Shown in pieces: positions 25,429 to 34,296 of a stretch of DNA of 61,709 nt (position 1 is the stretch's first letter; every line of letters starts with the position of its first letter). Where the stretch lies: assembly GCA_031421855.1 (NCBI GenBank), contig JANOPN010000033.1:1-61709 (forward strand), written 5' to 3'. The notes beneath the pieces were generated by a model. That model was not told where the DNA came from. It saw only the letters and a program-made list of their open reading frames with translations, and made no database searches. This DNA comes from JAAFHN01 sp031421855 (GTDB lineage: Bacteria > Pseudomonadota > Gammaproteobacteria > Burkholderiales > Burkholderiaceae_C). Made by a program: the position numbers and the translations under genes.

Positions 25429-27237
25429 ATGGCATACACCTCCAAAGACATCGCCTCACGCCGTTTTGATGTCGTCATTGTTGGCGCTGGCGGCTCGGGC
25501 ATGCAAGCCTCGCTGCGCTTGTCCCGCGCAGGTTTGAACGTCGCGGTTTTGAGCAAAGTGTTCCCAACCCGCAGCCACACGGTTGCCGCACAAGGCGGCA
25601 TTGGTGCCAGCTTGGGCAACATGTCTGACGACAACTGGCACTATCATTTTTACGATACCGTTAAAGGCTCTGATTGGCTCGGCGATCAAGACGCCATCGA
25701 GTTCATGTGTCGCGAAGCGCCCAAGGTGGTCTACGAGCTCGAGCACATGGGCATGCCGTTCGATCGCAACCCCGACGGCACAATTTACCAACGACCGTTT
25801 GGTGGCCACACCAGCAACTACGGCGAAAAACCTGTTCAGCGTGCCTGTGCCGCTGCTGACCGAACCGGTCACGCAATGCTGCATACGCTTTATCAAAAAA
25901 ACGTCGAAGCCAAAACCCAATTTTTTGTTGAGTGGATGGCACAAGACTTGGTCATGGATGACGCTGGCAACTGCGTCGGCGTCACCGCGCTTGAGATGGA
26001 AACCGGCGACCTGCACGTGTTCCAAGCCAAAACGGTACTCTTGGCAACTGGCGGTGCGGGTCGAATTTACGCAGCCAGCACCAACGCGTTCATCAACACC
26101 GGCGACGGCTTGGGCATGGCGGCGCGGGCGGGCATTGCATTAGAAGACATGGAGTTTTGGCAGTTCCACCCAACCGGCGTGGCTGGAGCGGGCGTGTTGC
26201 TCACCGAGGGCTGCCGTGGCGAAGGCGCGTTTTTGGTCAACTCGCAAGGCGAGCGATTCATGGAACGCTATGCGCCCACGCTCAAAGATTTGGCCCCGCG
26301 CGACTTTGTGTCGCGTTGCATGGACCAAGAAATCAAAGAAGGTCGTGGCTGCGGCCCCAGCAAGGACCATGTGTTGCTGAATTTCAGCTACCTCAATGCC
26401 GACACCATTCACAAGCGCCTGCCCAGTGTTTACGAGATCGGCATCAACTTCGCCAACGTCGACATCACCAAAGAGCCGATTCCGGTGGTGCCGACTATTC
26501 ACTACCAAATGGGTGGCATTCCGACCAACATCCATGGTCAAGTGGTGCGTCAAAAAGACGGCGACGACAACTCAGTCGTGCATGGCCTGTACGCAGTGGG
26601 CGAATGTTCGTGCGTGAGCGTGCACGGCGCAAACCGCTTGGGCACCAATTCGTTACTTGACTTGCTGGTCTTTGGCCGCGCCGCCGGTAACCACATCGTC
26701 GACTCGGCCCTCAAAACACAAGAATTCAAGGTCCTCCCTAAAGACCCAGCGGCGCTGACCATCACCCGTCTCAACCGGCTCGAAGAGTCCACCAGTGGCG
26801 AATACGCACAAGACGTGGCCAACGACATTCGCGATGCCATGCAGCTGCACGCAGGCGTGTTTCGCACCCAAGAAACCTTGGATCAAGGCGTTGCGAAAAT
26901 AGCTGCGCTTCGCAAACGCGTCGCTGGCATCACCTTGGGCGACAAGAGCCGCACGTTCAACACGGCTCGCATCGAAGCACTTGAGGTCGAGAACTTGATC
27001 GAAGCCGCCCAAGCCACCATCGAAGGCGCAGCAGCCCGCAAAGAGTGCCGTGGCGCACACACCGTCAAAGACTACGAACGCCCCGTTGACGACCCCCTCA
27101 CGCCCCTGGGTCGCAACGACAAAGAGTGGATGAAGCACAGCCTGTGGTACGCCGCAGATAACCGCCTGAGCTACAAAGCGGTCAAGCTCAAGCCGCTGAC
27201 GACCGAGAGCGTTCCGCCAAAGGTGAGGACCTTCTAA
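25429..27237 (+). CDS. sdhA: Succinate dehydrogenase flavoprotein subunit
   Basis: The catalytic subunit of complex II: oxidises succinate to fumarate and passes electrons to SdhB. The 602-residue protein has the FAD Rossmann motif VIVGAGGSGMQASLRL, the covalent flavin histidine in SHTVAAQGGIGAS, and active-site segments HPTGVAGAGVLLTEGCRGEG and GGIPTNIHGQV. SdhE, encoded downstream, would attach the flavin. The gap to sdhB (109 bases) is large for this operon and is filled by a dispersed repeat. Confidence 0.97.
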   Translation: MAYTSKDIASRRFDVVIVGAGGSGMQASLRLSRAGLNVAVLSKVFPTRSHTVAAQGGIGASLGNMSDDNWHYHFYDTVKGSDWLGDQDAIEFMCREAPKVVYELEHMGMPFDRNPDGTIYQRPFGGHTSNYGEKPVQRACAAADRTGHAMLHTLYQKNVEAKTQFFVEWMAQDLVMDDAGNCVGVTALEMETGDLHVFQAKTVLLATGGAGRIYAASTNAFINTGDGLGMAARAGIALEDMEFWQFHPTGVAGAGVLLTEGCRGEGAFLVNSQGERFMERYAPTLKDLAPRDFVSRCMDQEIKEGRGCGPSKDHVLLNFSYLNADTIHKRLPSVYEIGINFANVDITKEPIPVVPTIHYQMGGIPTNIHGQVVRQKDGDDNSVVHGLYAVGECSCVSVHGANRLGTNSLLDLLVFGRAAGNHIVDSALKTQEFKVLPKDPAALTITRLNRLEESTSGEYAQDVANDIRDAMQLHAGVFRTQETLDQGVAKIAALRKRVAGITLGDKSRTFNTARIEALEVENLIEAAQATIEGAAARKECRGAHTVKDYERPVDDPLTPLGRNDKEWMKHSLWYAADNRLSYKAVKLKPLTTESVPPKVRTF

Positions 27238-27255
27238 AGCGGTTTTATTGGCAAA

Positions 27256-27310
27256 AACCCACCTTGGTCTCCGGATTCATTGGGTTTGTTGCTACTGATT
27301 TGTTAGCGAT
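27256..27310 (-). repeat. Dispersed repeat, copy 7 (between sdhA and sdhB)
   Basis: About 27 of 31 core positions match in reverse orientation, with a GCTA-N9-TAGC left end. It sits within an operon, between two subunits of one complex. Confidence 0.8.
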
Positions 27311-27346
27311 GTATTTTCATCAGACCGAAAATTTTGAGGTTCATTC

Positions 27347-28051
27347 ATGACCAAACGCACCTTCAGCATCTACCGCTACGACCCAGACAAAGATGCCAAG
27401 CCGTATATGCAGAAAATTGAGGTTGAGCTTGACGGCAGCGAGCGGATGTTGCTCGACGCGCTCATGAAGCTCAAGGCCCAGGATCCGAGCATCACGTTTC
27501 GCCGCTCATGCCGCGAAGGCGTTTGCGGCTCTGACGCCATGAACATCAACGGCAAAAACGGCCTGGCTTGCTTGACAAATTTGCGCACCCTCAAAGACCC
27601 GATTGTGCTCAAACCGCTGCCGGGCCTGCCTGTGGTGCGCGACCTGATCGTTGACATGACGCAGTTCTTTAAGAAATACAACTCGATCAAGCCGTATTGG
27701 GTCAACGACACCATTGCACCTGAAAAAGAACGACTTCAAAGCCCAGAAGAGCGAGACGAGCTCAACGGCTTGTACGAGTGCATTTTGTGCGCCAGCTGTT
27801 CAACCAGTTGCCCCAGCTTTTGGTGGAATCCTGACAAATTCGTTGGCCCAGCCGGCTTGCTGCAAGCATACCGATTCATCGCCGACAGCCGCGACCACGA
27901 CACTGCCGGCCGTCTCGACAACTTAGAGGATCCGTATCGCCTGTTTCGTTGCCACACCATCATGAACTGCGTTGACGTCTGCCCCAAGGGCCTCAACCCG
28001 ACGCAGGCAATTGGCAAAATCAAAGAGCTCATGGTGCGCCGCGCGGTTTAA
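27347..28051 (+). CDS. sdhB: Succinate dehydrogenase iron-sulfur subunit
   Basis: Electron-transfer subunit of complex II with three clusters. The 2Fe-2S cysteines lie in SCREGVCGSDAM and GLAC, the 4Fe-4S set in CILCASCSTSCPS, and the 3Fe-4S set in CHTIMNCVDVCPKGLNP. Length (234 aa) is typical. It runs to within 4 bases of the sdhE start. Confidence 0.96.
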   Translation: MTKRTFSIYRYDPDKDAKPYMQKIEVELDGSERMLLDALMKLKAQDPSITFRRSCREGVCGSDAMNINGKNGLACLTNLRTLKDPIVLKPLPGLPVVRDLIVDMTQFFKKYNSIKPYWVNDTIAPEKERLQSPEERDELNGLYECILCASCSTSCPSFWWNPDKFVGPAGLLQAYRFIADSRDHDTAGRLDNLEDPYRLFRCHTIMNCVDVCPKGLNPTQAIGKIKELMVRRAV

Positions 28052-28055
28052 GACC

Positions 28056-28349
28056 ATGACAACCGCAACCGATGAGTCGGCACACACCTTGTTAGATGAG
28101 CGAGGCATGTCCAAATTGGTTTGGCGTTGTCGGCGCGGCTTGCTCGAAAACGATTTGTTTTTGGAGCGATTTTTCAACAACTACCGAGGCAAGGTCACGG
28201 TGAACCAGTCACAGGCCTTGCTCAAACTGATGGATTTAAGCGACAACGATTTGCTTGATTTGTTGTTGCGCCGCAAAGAACCCGATGCTGAACTGGCCAG
28301 CGTTGATGTATCCGCTATCCTGAGCCAGATTCGCCACCCCTTGGGTTGA
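28056..28349 (+). CDS. sdhE: FAD assembly factor SdhE
   Basis: A small (97 aa) helical protein that promotes covalent flavinylation of SdhA. The conserved RGxxE motif is present in WRCRRGLLENDLFLERF. The ATG at 28056 is 4 bases after the sdhB stop; a longer in-frame start at 27972 lies inside sdhB and is rejected. It is followed 27 bases later by gltA. Confidence 0.93.
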   Translation: MTTATDESAHTLLDERGMSKLVWRCRRGLLENDLFLERFFNNYRGKVTVNQSQALLKLMDLSDNDLLDLLLRRKEPDAELASVDVSAILSQIRHPLG

Positions 28350-28376
28350 CTCCTTAACCACCATCGGAAAAACCAC

Positions 28377-29687
28377 ATGAAACTCGCCGACTACAAAGCC
28401 ACCCTCGCATTCTCCAACGGCAGCCCAAGCGTTGAGATGCCGGTGTACCAGGGCAACATTGGCCCAGACGTGGTCGACATTCGCAAGCTGTATGCCCAAA
28501 CCGGCATGTTCACTTACGACCCTGGCTTTTTGAGCACGGCGGCGTGCCAGTCGACCATCACGTACATCGACGGCGATAAAGGTGAGTTGTTGTATCGTGG
28601 CTACCCGATCGAGCAGTTGGCGACCCAATGCGACTTCTTAGAAACCTGTCACCTGCTGCTCTACGGCAATCTGCCCAATGCGGCAAAGAAGCAAGAATTC
28701 GTTGGCCGCGTGACTAACCACACCATGGTCAATGAGCAAATGCAGTTTTTCCTGCGAGGATTCCGCCGCGACGCGCATCCGATGGCGATCATGACCGGCT
28801 TGGTTGGCGCTTTGTCTGCGTTCTATCACGACAGCACTGACATCAACAACCCCGAGCACCGCGACATTTCTGCCATCCGGTTGATTGCAAAAATGCCGAC
28901 TTTGGTAGCCATGGCATACAAATACAGTGTTGGGCAGCCCTTCATCTACCCACAAAACGACTTGAGCTACGCCGGCAACTTCATGCACATGATGTTCGCC
29001 ACACCGTGCGCACCATACAAGGTCAACCCCGTGATCGAGCGAGCGCTCGACCGCATTTTCATCTTGCACGCTGACCACGAGCAAAACGCCAGTACGTCAA
29101 CCGTGCGACTGTGCGGCAGCTCGGGCACCAACCCATTTGCGGCCATTGCTGCGGGCGTCGCCTGCTTGTGGGGCCCGTCGCACGGCGGCGCAAATGAGGC
29201 CTGTTTGAACATGCTGGAAGACATCCAAGCCATGGGTGGCGTGAGCAAAGTCGGCGAGTTCATGGAGAAGGTCAAAGACAAAAACTCAGGCGTGAAACTG
29301 ATGGGTTTTGGTCACCGCGTCTACAAAAACTACGATCCACGCGCCAAGCTCATGCAAGAAACTTGCAACGAAGTGCTGCAAGAGCTGGGTTTGGGCAACG
29401 ACCCCTTGTTCAAGCTCGCCAAAGAGTTGGAACGCATCGCGTTGGAAGACGAATATTTCGTCAGCCGCAAGCTCTACCCCAATGTCGACTTCTACTCAGG
29501 CATCGTGCAGCGCGCGATCGGCATCCCTGTGAGCCTGTTTACCGCTGTATTTGCTTTGGCACGCACGGTTGGTTGGATTGCACAACTCAACGAAATGATC
29601 GGCGACCCCGAGTACAAAATTGGGCGTCCACGTCAACTGTTCACAGGCTCGGTGCGCCGCGATGTGCCGCCGATGGCAACACGTTAA
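28377..29687 (+). CDS. gltA: Citrate synthase (type II, hexameric)
   Basis: Condenses acetyl-CoA and oxaloacetate to citrate. The 436-residue protein has the catalytic residues in LHADHEQNASTSTVR (His), MGFGHRVYKNYDPRAK (His) and YSGIVQRAIGIP (Asp region shifted just before it: YPNVDFYSG). Length and N-terminal beta domain match Gram-negative NADH-sensitive enzymes. It ends the sdh operon and is followed by a good terminator. Confidence 0.97.
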   Translation: MKLADYKATLAFSNGSPSVEMPVYQGNIGPDVVDIRKLYAQTGMFTYDPGFLSTAACQSTITYIDGDKGELLYRGYPIEQLATQCDFLETCHLLLYGNLPNAAKKQEFVGRVTNHTMVNEQMQFFLRGFRRDAHPMAIMTGLVGALSAFYHDSTDINNPEHRDISAIRLIAKMPTLVAMAYKYSVGQPFIYPQNDLSYAGNFMHMMFATPCAPYKVNPVIERALDRIFILHADHEQNASTSTVRLCGSSGTNPFAAIAAGVACLWGPSHGGANEACLNMLEDIQAMGGVSKVGEFMEKVKDKNSGVKLMGFGHRVYKNYDPRAKLMQETCNEVLQELGLGNDPLFKLAKELERIALEDEYFVSRKLYPNVDFYSGIVQRAIGIPVSLFTAVFALARTVGWIAQLNEMIGDPEYKIGRPRQLFTGSVRRDVPPMATR

Positions 29688-29728
29688 TCGACGTTTTACG
29701 CAGCCTGACAAGGCATCACAATCGACAG

Positions 29729-29755
29729 GCCTGCTGCAACCCAGCAGGCTTTTTC
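29729..29755 (+). terminator. Rho-independent terminator after gltA
   Basis: GCCTGCTG-loop-CAGCAGGC is an 8-bp perfect stem followed by TTTTT. Confidence 0.88.
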
Positions 29756-29780
29756 GTTGGGTGTTGCACAATGAGCAGCC

Positions 29781-30173
29781 ATGACCACCGATAGACTTCA
29801 ACAGCGAATCAACGACTTCGAGAACGCCCTTGCGCGACTCAAAGATGCGATCGCGCAACCACATAACGAGTTCATGCGCGATGCCGTTATTCAACGCTTC
29901 GAATTCACCTATGAGCTCGCATGGAAACTGCTCAAGTTACGTTTGTTCGACGATGGCATCATGGCTGCCACCCCGCGCGAGGCTTTGCAGCAGTCACTCT
30001 CAGCGGGTTGGATCGCCGACGGCAACGCGTGGAGCGAGATGCAACGCAACCGCAATCTCACCTCGCACACGTATGACGAAGCCGTCGCAATTGAGGTGCA
30101 CACATTCGTTTGCGCCATCGGAGTCAATCAGTTCATTGCGCTGTCGAACTGGACAAACCAATGGCGCAACTAA
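29781..30173 (+). CDS. HEPN-domain toxin, HepT-like (HI0074 family)
   Basis: A 130-residue all-helical HEPN protein. The RNase-type motif RX4HXY is intact: Arg91, His96 and Tyr98 in RNRNLTSHTYDE. In characterised type VII pairs this protein is the toxin, and the tyrosine is AMPylated by the partner. It overlaps its partner gene by 13 bases and directly follows the gltA terminator, so it has its own promoter in the short gap or is read through. Confidence 0.85.
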   Translation: MTTDRLQQRINDFENALARLKDAIAQPHNEFMRDAVIQRFEFTYELAWKLLKLRLFDDGIMAATPREALQQSLSAGWIADGNAWSEMQRNRNLTSHTYDEAVAIEVHTFVCAIGVNQFIALSNWTNQWRN

Positions 30174-30523
30174 CTCAACTCGTGCAACAGCCACAAGATC
30201 TGCGTTTTGGGCTTTCGGCTCGAATTTTGTCGGACCTGCAAGGTGTGTTCGCGGAGTTTTCGGACGTTCAAACCGTACTTGTTTTCGGTTCGCGCGCAAC
30301 TGCAAATTTTCAAGCTGGGTCGGACATCGATCTTGCCGTCATCGCCCCAACCATGAGCGACACAGAATTCGCAAGGCTTTGGATCGCGCTAGACGCCTTG
30401 CCGCTGGTTTTTCGACTCGACGTGCTGCACTTGGACCGATGCCAAAACGCGAATTTACTGCGCGCAGTATCGCGTCATGGTGTTATCTTTTTCGAGCAAC
30501 GTAGACCGCAGTCGGGTTTTTAA
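30161..30523 (+). CDS. Minimal nucleotidyltransferase antitoxin, MntA-like
   Basis: A 120-residue MNT-domain protein. The GSX10DXD motif is complete (Gly43-Ser44 ... Asp55, Asp57 in VFGSRATANFQAGSDIDLAV). A third acidic residue is in FRLDVLHLD. It probably AMPylates and neutralises the overlapping HEPN protein. I chose the ATG at 30161, which overlaps the toxin stop region, over an upstream start at 30110. Its stop codon overlaps the convergent TctC-family gene by 4 bases. Confidence 0.85.
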   Translation: MAQLTQLVQQPQDLRFGLSARILSDLQGVFAEFSDVQTVLVFGSRATANFQAGSDIDLAVIAPTMSDTEFARLWIALDALPLVFRLDVLHLDRCQNANLLRAVSRHGVIFFEQRRPQSGF

Positions 30524-31491
30524 TCCGCCGTGATCTTCGCCGCCTTGATGACTTTGCCCCAGCGGGCGAAGTCTGCGGCAGCAAACGCGGCCATCTCTGT
30601 TGGGCCTAAGTAGTCCGCAACCGCACCTTGTGACGAGGCTCGGTCTTTGAACGCTTGGGTTGACATGATTTTGCTGACTTCGCTTGCGACGCGCTCAACC
30701 GCGGCTTTGGGCGCTTGTGCATGGGTGTAGAGGGCAAACCAACTGGCTACTTCCAAGCCTTTGATGCCCATTTCAGCCGCAGTGGGTACATCGGGCAGGC
30801 TGCTCAGGCGCTTACCCGCGGTGACCAGCAGGGCTTTGAAGCTGCCGCTTTTGATGTGTGGAATCAGCGGGGGCGCGGTCGTCATGGTCATGTCGACCGA
30901 ATTGCTGAGCAAGTCTTGCACCATCGGGCCAGTTCCACGATACGGGATGTGCGTGATGAAGGTGCCAGTGAGCGACTTGAACAATTCTGCCGAGATGTGC
31001 TGCACCGAGCCGTTGCCGGCTGAGGCGTAATTGAGTTTGCCAGGGTTCTTTTTGAGGAACACCAACAGCTCCTGCGCGGTGTTGATGCCCAAACTGCTGC
31101 GAACCACCAAGACTTGCGGCGCGGTATACACATTGCAAACCGCTTGCAAGTCTTTCATCGGGTCGTAGGGCAGCTTCACCAAATGCGGCGACATGACGTG
31201 AAAACCCGAAAACGCCATCAACAGGCTGTGTCCGTCCGGCTTGGCATTCATGACCGCGAGCGAGCCCACCGCGCCACTGGCGCCGCCTTTGTTGTCGATC
31301 ACAACCGATTGATTCAACGCCTTGCCCAAGGGTTCTTGCAAGGCGCGCGCGCAGATGTCTGCCGTGCCACCCGGCGGCGCTGGCACAACGATCGTCACCG
31401 CCTTGTCAGGAAAGGTCTGCGCCATTGCCATGCCCGGCAAACCCAAGCCAGCAGCAAGTTCCAGCACATGGCGGCGGTTCAATGAGGTCAT
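30520..31491 (-). CDS. Tripartite tricarboxylate transporter substrate-binding protein (Bug/TctC family)
   Basis: A 323-residue periplasmic binding protein with an N-terminal signal (RRHVLELAAGLGLPGMAMAQ). FPDKAVTIVVPAPPGGTADICAR and SLLMAFSGFHVMSPHL are typical of the Bug family, which is greatly expanded in Burkholderiales. Ligands are usually carboxylates. No membrane TctA/TctB partner lies nearby, so it is an orphan, as most Bug genes are. A divergent LysR regulator shares its upstream region. Confidence 0.9.
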   Translation of the reverse strand: MTSLNRRHVLELAAGLGLPGMAMAQTFPDKAVTIVVPAPPGGTADICARALQEPLGKALNQSVVIDNKGGASGAVGSLAVMNAKPDGHSLLMAFSGFHVMSPHLVKLPYDPMKDLQAVCNVYTAPQVLVVRSSLGINTAQELLVFLKKNPGKLNYASAGNGSVQHISAELFKSLTGTFITHIPYRGTGPMVQDLLSNSVDMTMTTAPPLIPHIKSGSFKALLVTAGKRLSSLPDVPTAAEMGIKGLEVASWFALYTHAQAPKAAVERVASEVSKIMSTQAFKDRASSQGAVADYLGPTEMAAFAAADFARWGKVIKAAKITAD

Positions 31492-31510
31492 TCAGTCTCC
31501 AAACGTTGTC

Positions 31511-31534
31511 ATGTAAGTGCATGAATTTACATGC
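31511..31534. promoter_or_regulatory. Inverted repeats in TctC/LysR divergent region, site 1
   Basis: ATGTAA-N10-TTACAT with a nested GCATG-N6-CATGC, just upstream of the TctC-family gene; a possible LysR binding site. Confidence 0.45.
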
Positions 31535-31581
31535 ATTGCGAAAATCGCACATCCCCATTGGCACGAATGCCGTCATCGCGG

Positions 31582-31603
31582 TTGGCGATGCCAATAGCGC
31601 CAA
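31582..31603. promoter_or_regulatory. Inverted repeats in TctC/LysR divergent region, site 2
   Basis: TTGGCG-N10-CGCCAA with a nested TTGGC-GAT-GCCAA, about 50 bases before the LysR start codon; a possible autoregulatory site. Confidence 0.45.
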
Positions 31604-31651
31604 TTACCCCATAGAATCTGGGTAGCCATCGCTAATTGCGATGTCAAACCC

Positions 31652-32650
31652 ATGAAACCCACCGAAGCCCGAACTGATCGCCAATTCGCCCGCCGAATCG
31701 ACCTCACCAGCTTGCAGCTGTTTGCCAGCGTTTGCGAGTTGGGCAGCATTGGCAAGGCCGCTGAGCGCGAGTTCATTGCCGCCAGCGCGCTGAGCAAGCG
31801 CTTGAGTGATTTGGAAGCCGCCTTGGGCACGGCCCTGCTCTATCGCCACAGCAGAGGCGTTGACCTCACACCCGCCGGACAGAGCCTGCTACATCACGCA
31901 CGCTCGGTGCTCTTTGGGCTGGAGAAAATGCAAGCCGAAATGGGCGAGTTTTCAGACGGCGTGCGTGGTCATGTTCGCATGTACGCCAACATCTCGGCGA
32001 TTGTTCAATTTTTACCAGAAGACTTGGGTGCATTTGCCCGGCTGCACGATCACATCAAGGTTGACCTAGAAGAGCATGTGAGCATGGATGTCGTTCGCGG
32101 TGTCAGCGATGGCGCGGCAGATCTCGGTGTTTGCAATGCAGCGCACGGTGTGGGTCATTTGCAAACGCTGCCCTACCGACAAGACCGGCTGGTGCTGGTC
32201 TGCCCGCGAGGGCATCCGCTGGCCAAAAATGATGCTCAAAGCGCGGAAAATGAAGGGAATCAGCCCTTGGTCTCCGAATTCATTGAGTTCGATGCTATCA
32301 ATTTTGAAAAGTCATTGAGCTTCGATCATGTTGGGCTGCACACCAACAGCACGGTGTTTTTAGCAACACGCCGCGCCGCCGCCAGCGCTGGGCGATCCAT
32401 CAAGTTGCGCATTCAAGTCACGGGGCTGGATGCCATGTGTCGCATGATCCACAACGGCCTTGGCGTGGGATTGATTCCGCATCGGGCCTTTGAGCTCATG
32501 CGCCACGTCGGTGATTTGGTCGCCGTGCCGCTGCTAGACGCGTGGGCCGAGCGCCGCATCGACTTGATCGCCCGTGATTTTTCAAGCCTGCCGCCTACCG
32601 CCCGCTTGCTGGTAGAACACCTGACACGCTCACCCCACCCGCCAAACTGA
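31652..32650 (+). CDS. LysR-family transcriptional regulator with repeat-derived insertion
   Basis: A 332-residue LTTR with helix-turn-helix SLQLFASVCELGSIGKAAEREFIAASALSKRLSDLE and a substrate-binding domain. It probably controls the divergent Bug gene. Length is about 20-25 residues more than its subfamily usually shows. The excess falls between CPRGHPLAKN and LSFDHVGLHTNS. That segment (NQPLVSEFIEFDAINFEKS) is encoded by a well-conserved copy of the dispersed repeat. In related proteins I recall these two motifs lying close together, so the repeat appears to have inserted in frame into the effector domain. Confidence 0.88.
   Translation: MKPTEARTDRQFARRIDLTSLQLFASVCELGSIGKAAEREFIAASALSKRLSDLEAALGTALLYRHSRGVDLTPAGQSLLHHARSVLFGLEKMQAEMGEFSDGVRGHVRMYANISAIVQFLPEDLGAFARLHDHIKVDLEEHVSMDVVRGVSDGAADLGVCNAAHGVGHLQTLPYRQDRLVLVCPRGHPLAKNDAQSAENEGNQPLVSEFIEFDAINFEKSLSFDHVGLHTNSTVFLATRRAAASAGRSIKLRIQVTGLDAMCRMIHNGLGVGLIPHRAFELMRHVGDLVAVPLLDAWAERRIDLIARDFSSLPPTARLLVEHLTRSPHPPN
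32258..32312 (-). repeat. Dispersed repeat, copy 8 (inside LysR gene)
   Basis: About 27 of 31 core positions match. It is antisense to the gene, encodes QPLVSEFIEFDAINF, and the frame stays open. Confidence 0.82.
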
Positions 32651-32712
32651 CTGTTTTTGGCACACCGGCCCTGACAGTGCGACAATTTCCACTCAACCTC
32701 AACAACCCAGCC

Positions 32713-34134
32713 ATGCCACGCACCCTGTACGACAAAATTTGGGACGACCACGTCGTCCACACCGAAGAAGATGGCACCAGCGTCTTGTACATCGACCGCC
32801 ATTTGGTTCACGAAGTGACCAGCCCACAGGCCTTTGACGGGCTTCGAGCGGCCAGCCGCAAGGTTTGGCGCATCAGCTCAATCGTGGCGACAGCCGACCA
32901 CAACACCCCGACAACAGGCTGGGAGCATGGCTACGACGGCATCGCTGACCCGATATCCAAACTGCAAATCACGACACTGGACAAAAACATCAGTGAGTTT
33001 GGTGCGGCCGCGTATTTTCCATACCTATCTAAAGAGCAAGGCATCGTGCACGTCATGGGGCCCGAGCAAGGTGCAACATTGCCGGGCATGACCGTCGTTT
33101 GCGGCGACAGCCACACCAGCACGCATGGCGCATTTGGCGCGCTTGCGCACGGCATCGGCACTTCAGAAGTTGAGCACGTTTTAGCAACACAGACGTTGCT
33201 CGCCAAAAAAGCAAAAAACCTGCTCATCAAGGTTGATGGCGCACTCCAAAAGGGCGTCACCGGCAAAGACGTGGTTTTGGCCATCATCGGCAAAATCGGC
33301 ACGGCGGGTGGTACCGGCTACACCATTGAGTTTGCGGGTAGCACCATCCGGTCTTTGAGCATGGAAGGTCGGATGACTGTTTGCAACATGGCCATCGAGG
33401 CTGGCGCTCGTGCCGGGATGATTGGCGTTGACGACAAAACCATCGAGTACGTGCGCGGCCGACCCTTTGCACCCAAAGGCGCGCTATTTGACCAAGCGGC
33501 GGCGCAGTGGCGTGATTTATTCTCTGACGCAGACGCTACTTTTGATGCGACTGTCACGTTAGACGGCAGCCAAATTCAACCCCAGGTCACTTGGGGAACC
33601 AACCCGGAGATGGTCTTGGGTGTTGACGACCGCGTGCCCGACCCAGAAAAAGTCAAAGACCCAAGTAAACGGGCGGACATCGAGCGCGCGCTGGTCTACA
33701 TGGGTTTGCAACCCAACAAAGCTTTATGTGACGTGTTTGTTGACAAGGTTTTCATTGGCTCATGCACCAACAGCCGCATCGAGGACTTACGCGAGGCGGC
33801 CGCCATCGTCAAGAAAATTGGCCAAAAGGTAGCAAAGAACATCAAAGTTGCATTGGTTGTGCCAGGCTCAGGTTTGGTCAAAGCGCAGGCCGAAGCTGAA
33901 GGTCTGCACACGATCTTCACCGCTGCCGGTTTTGAGTGGCGCGAACCGGGCTGCAGCATGTGTTTGGCGATGAATGCCGACCGCTTGGAAAGCGGCGAGC
34001 GCTGCGCAAGCACCAGCAACCGCAACTTTGAGGGCCGACAAGGCGCGGGCGGGCGCACCCACCTGGTTTCGCCGGCCATGGCTGCGGCCGCGGCCGTGCA
34101 TGGCCATTTTGTCGATGTTCGCCGTTTCGCCTGA
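32713..34134 (+). CDS. leuC: 3-isopropylmalate dehydratase large subunit
   Basis: With LeuD isomerises 2-isopropylmalate to 3-isopropylmalate in leucine synthesis. The 473-residue protein has the 4Fe-4S cysteines in FIGSCTNSRIEDL and EPGCSMCLAMN and the substrate segment CGDSHTSTHGAFGALAHGIG. The ATG at 32713 (MPRTLYDKIW) is the usual start; an earlier one at 32677 adds residues not seen in the family. The operon continues with an entericidin-like gene, leuD and leuB. Confidence 0.96.
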   Translation: MPRTLYDKIWDDHVVHTEEDGTSVLYIDRHLVHEVTSPQAFDGLRAASRKVWRISSIVATADHNTPTTGWEHGYDGIADPISKLQITTLDKNISEFGAAAYFPYLSKEQGIVHVMGPEQGATLPGMTVVCGDSHTSTHGAFGALAHGIGTSEVEHVLATQTLLAKKAKNLLIKVDGALQKGVTGKDVVLAIIGKIGTAGGTGYTIEFAGSTIRSLSMEGRMTVCNMAIEAGARAGMIGVDDKTIEYVRGRPFAPKGALFDQAAAQWRDLFSDADATFDATVTLDGSQIQPQVTWGTNPEMVLGVDDRVPDPEKVKDPSKRADIERALVYMGLQPNKALCDVFVDKVFIGSCTNSRIEDLREAAAIVKKIGQKVAKNIKVALVVPGSGLVKAQAEAEGLHTIFTAAGFEWREPGCSMCLAMNADRLESGERCASTSNRNFEGRQGAGGRTHLVSPAMAAAAAVHGHFVDVRRFA

Positions 34135-34160
34135 TTCGCCAAACCACCTGAAAGTACACC

Positions 34161-34292
34161 ATGAAATCCTTCCTGATCCTCGCTTTGACAGCCGCTGCTC
34201 TGTGTTTGAGCGCTTGCAACACGATTGAAGGGGTCGGCAAAGACATCAAAAAAGCCGGCTCGTCCGTCGAAGAAGCCGCGAAAAAGAAGTGA
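34161..34292 (+). CDS. Entericidin A/B-family small lipoprotein
   Basis: A 43-residue lipoprotein between leuC and leuD. The signal peptide ends in lipobox LSAC (Cys19), followed by NTIEGVGKDIKKAGSSVEEA, the entericidin helix, and a Lys-rich tail. Entericidins are stress-related envelope lipoproteins with a proposed toxin/antidote role in E. coli. It lies 26 bases after leuC and 4 bases before leuD, so it must be co-transcribed with the leucine genes, a gene order I recall from other betaproteobacteria. Confidence 0.88.
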   Translation: MKSFLILALTAAALCLSACNTIEGVGKDIKKAGSSVEEAAKKK

Positions 34293-34296
34293 GCCA

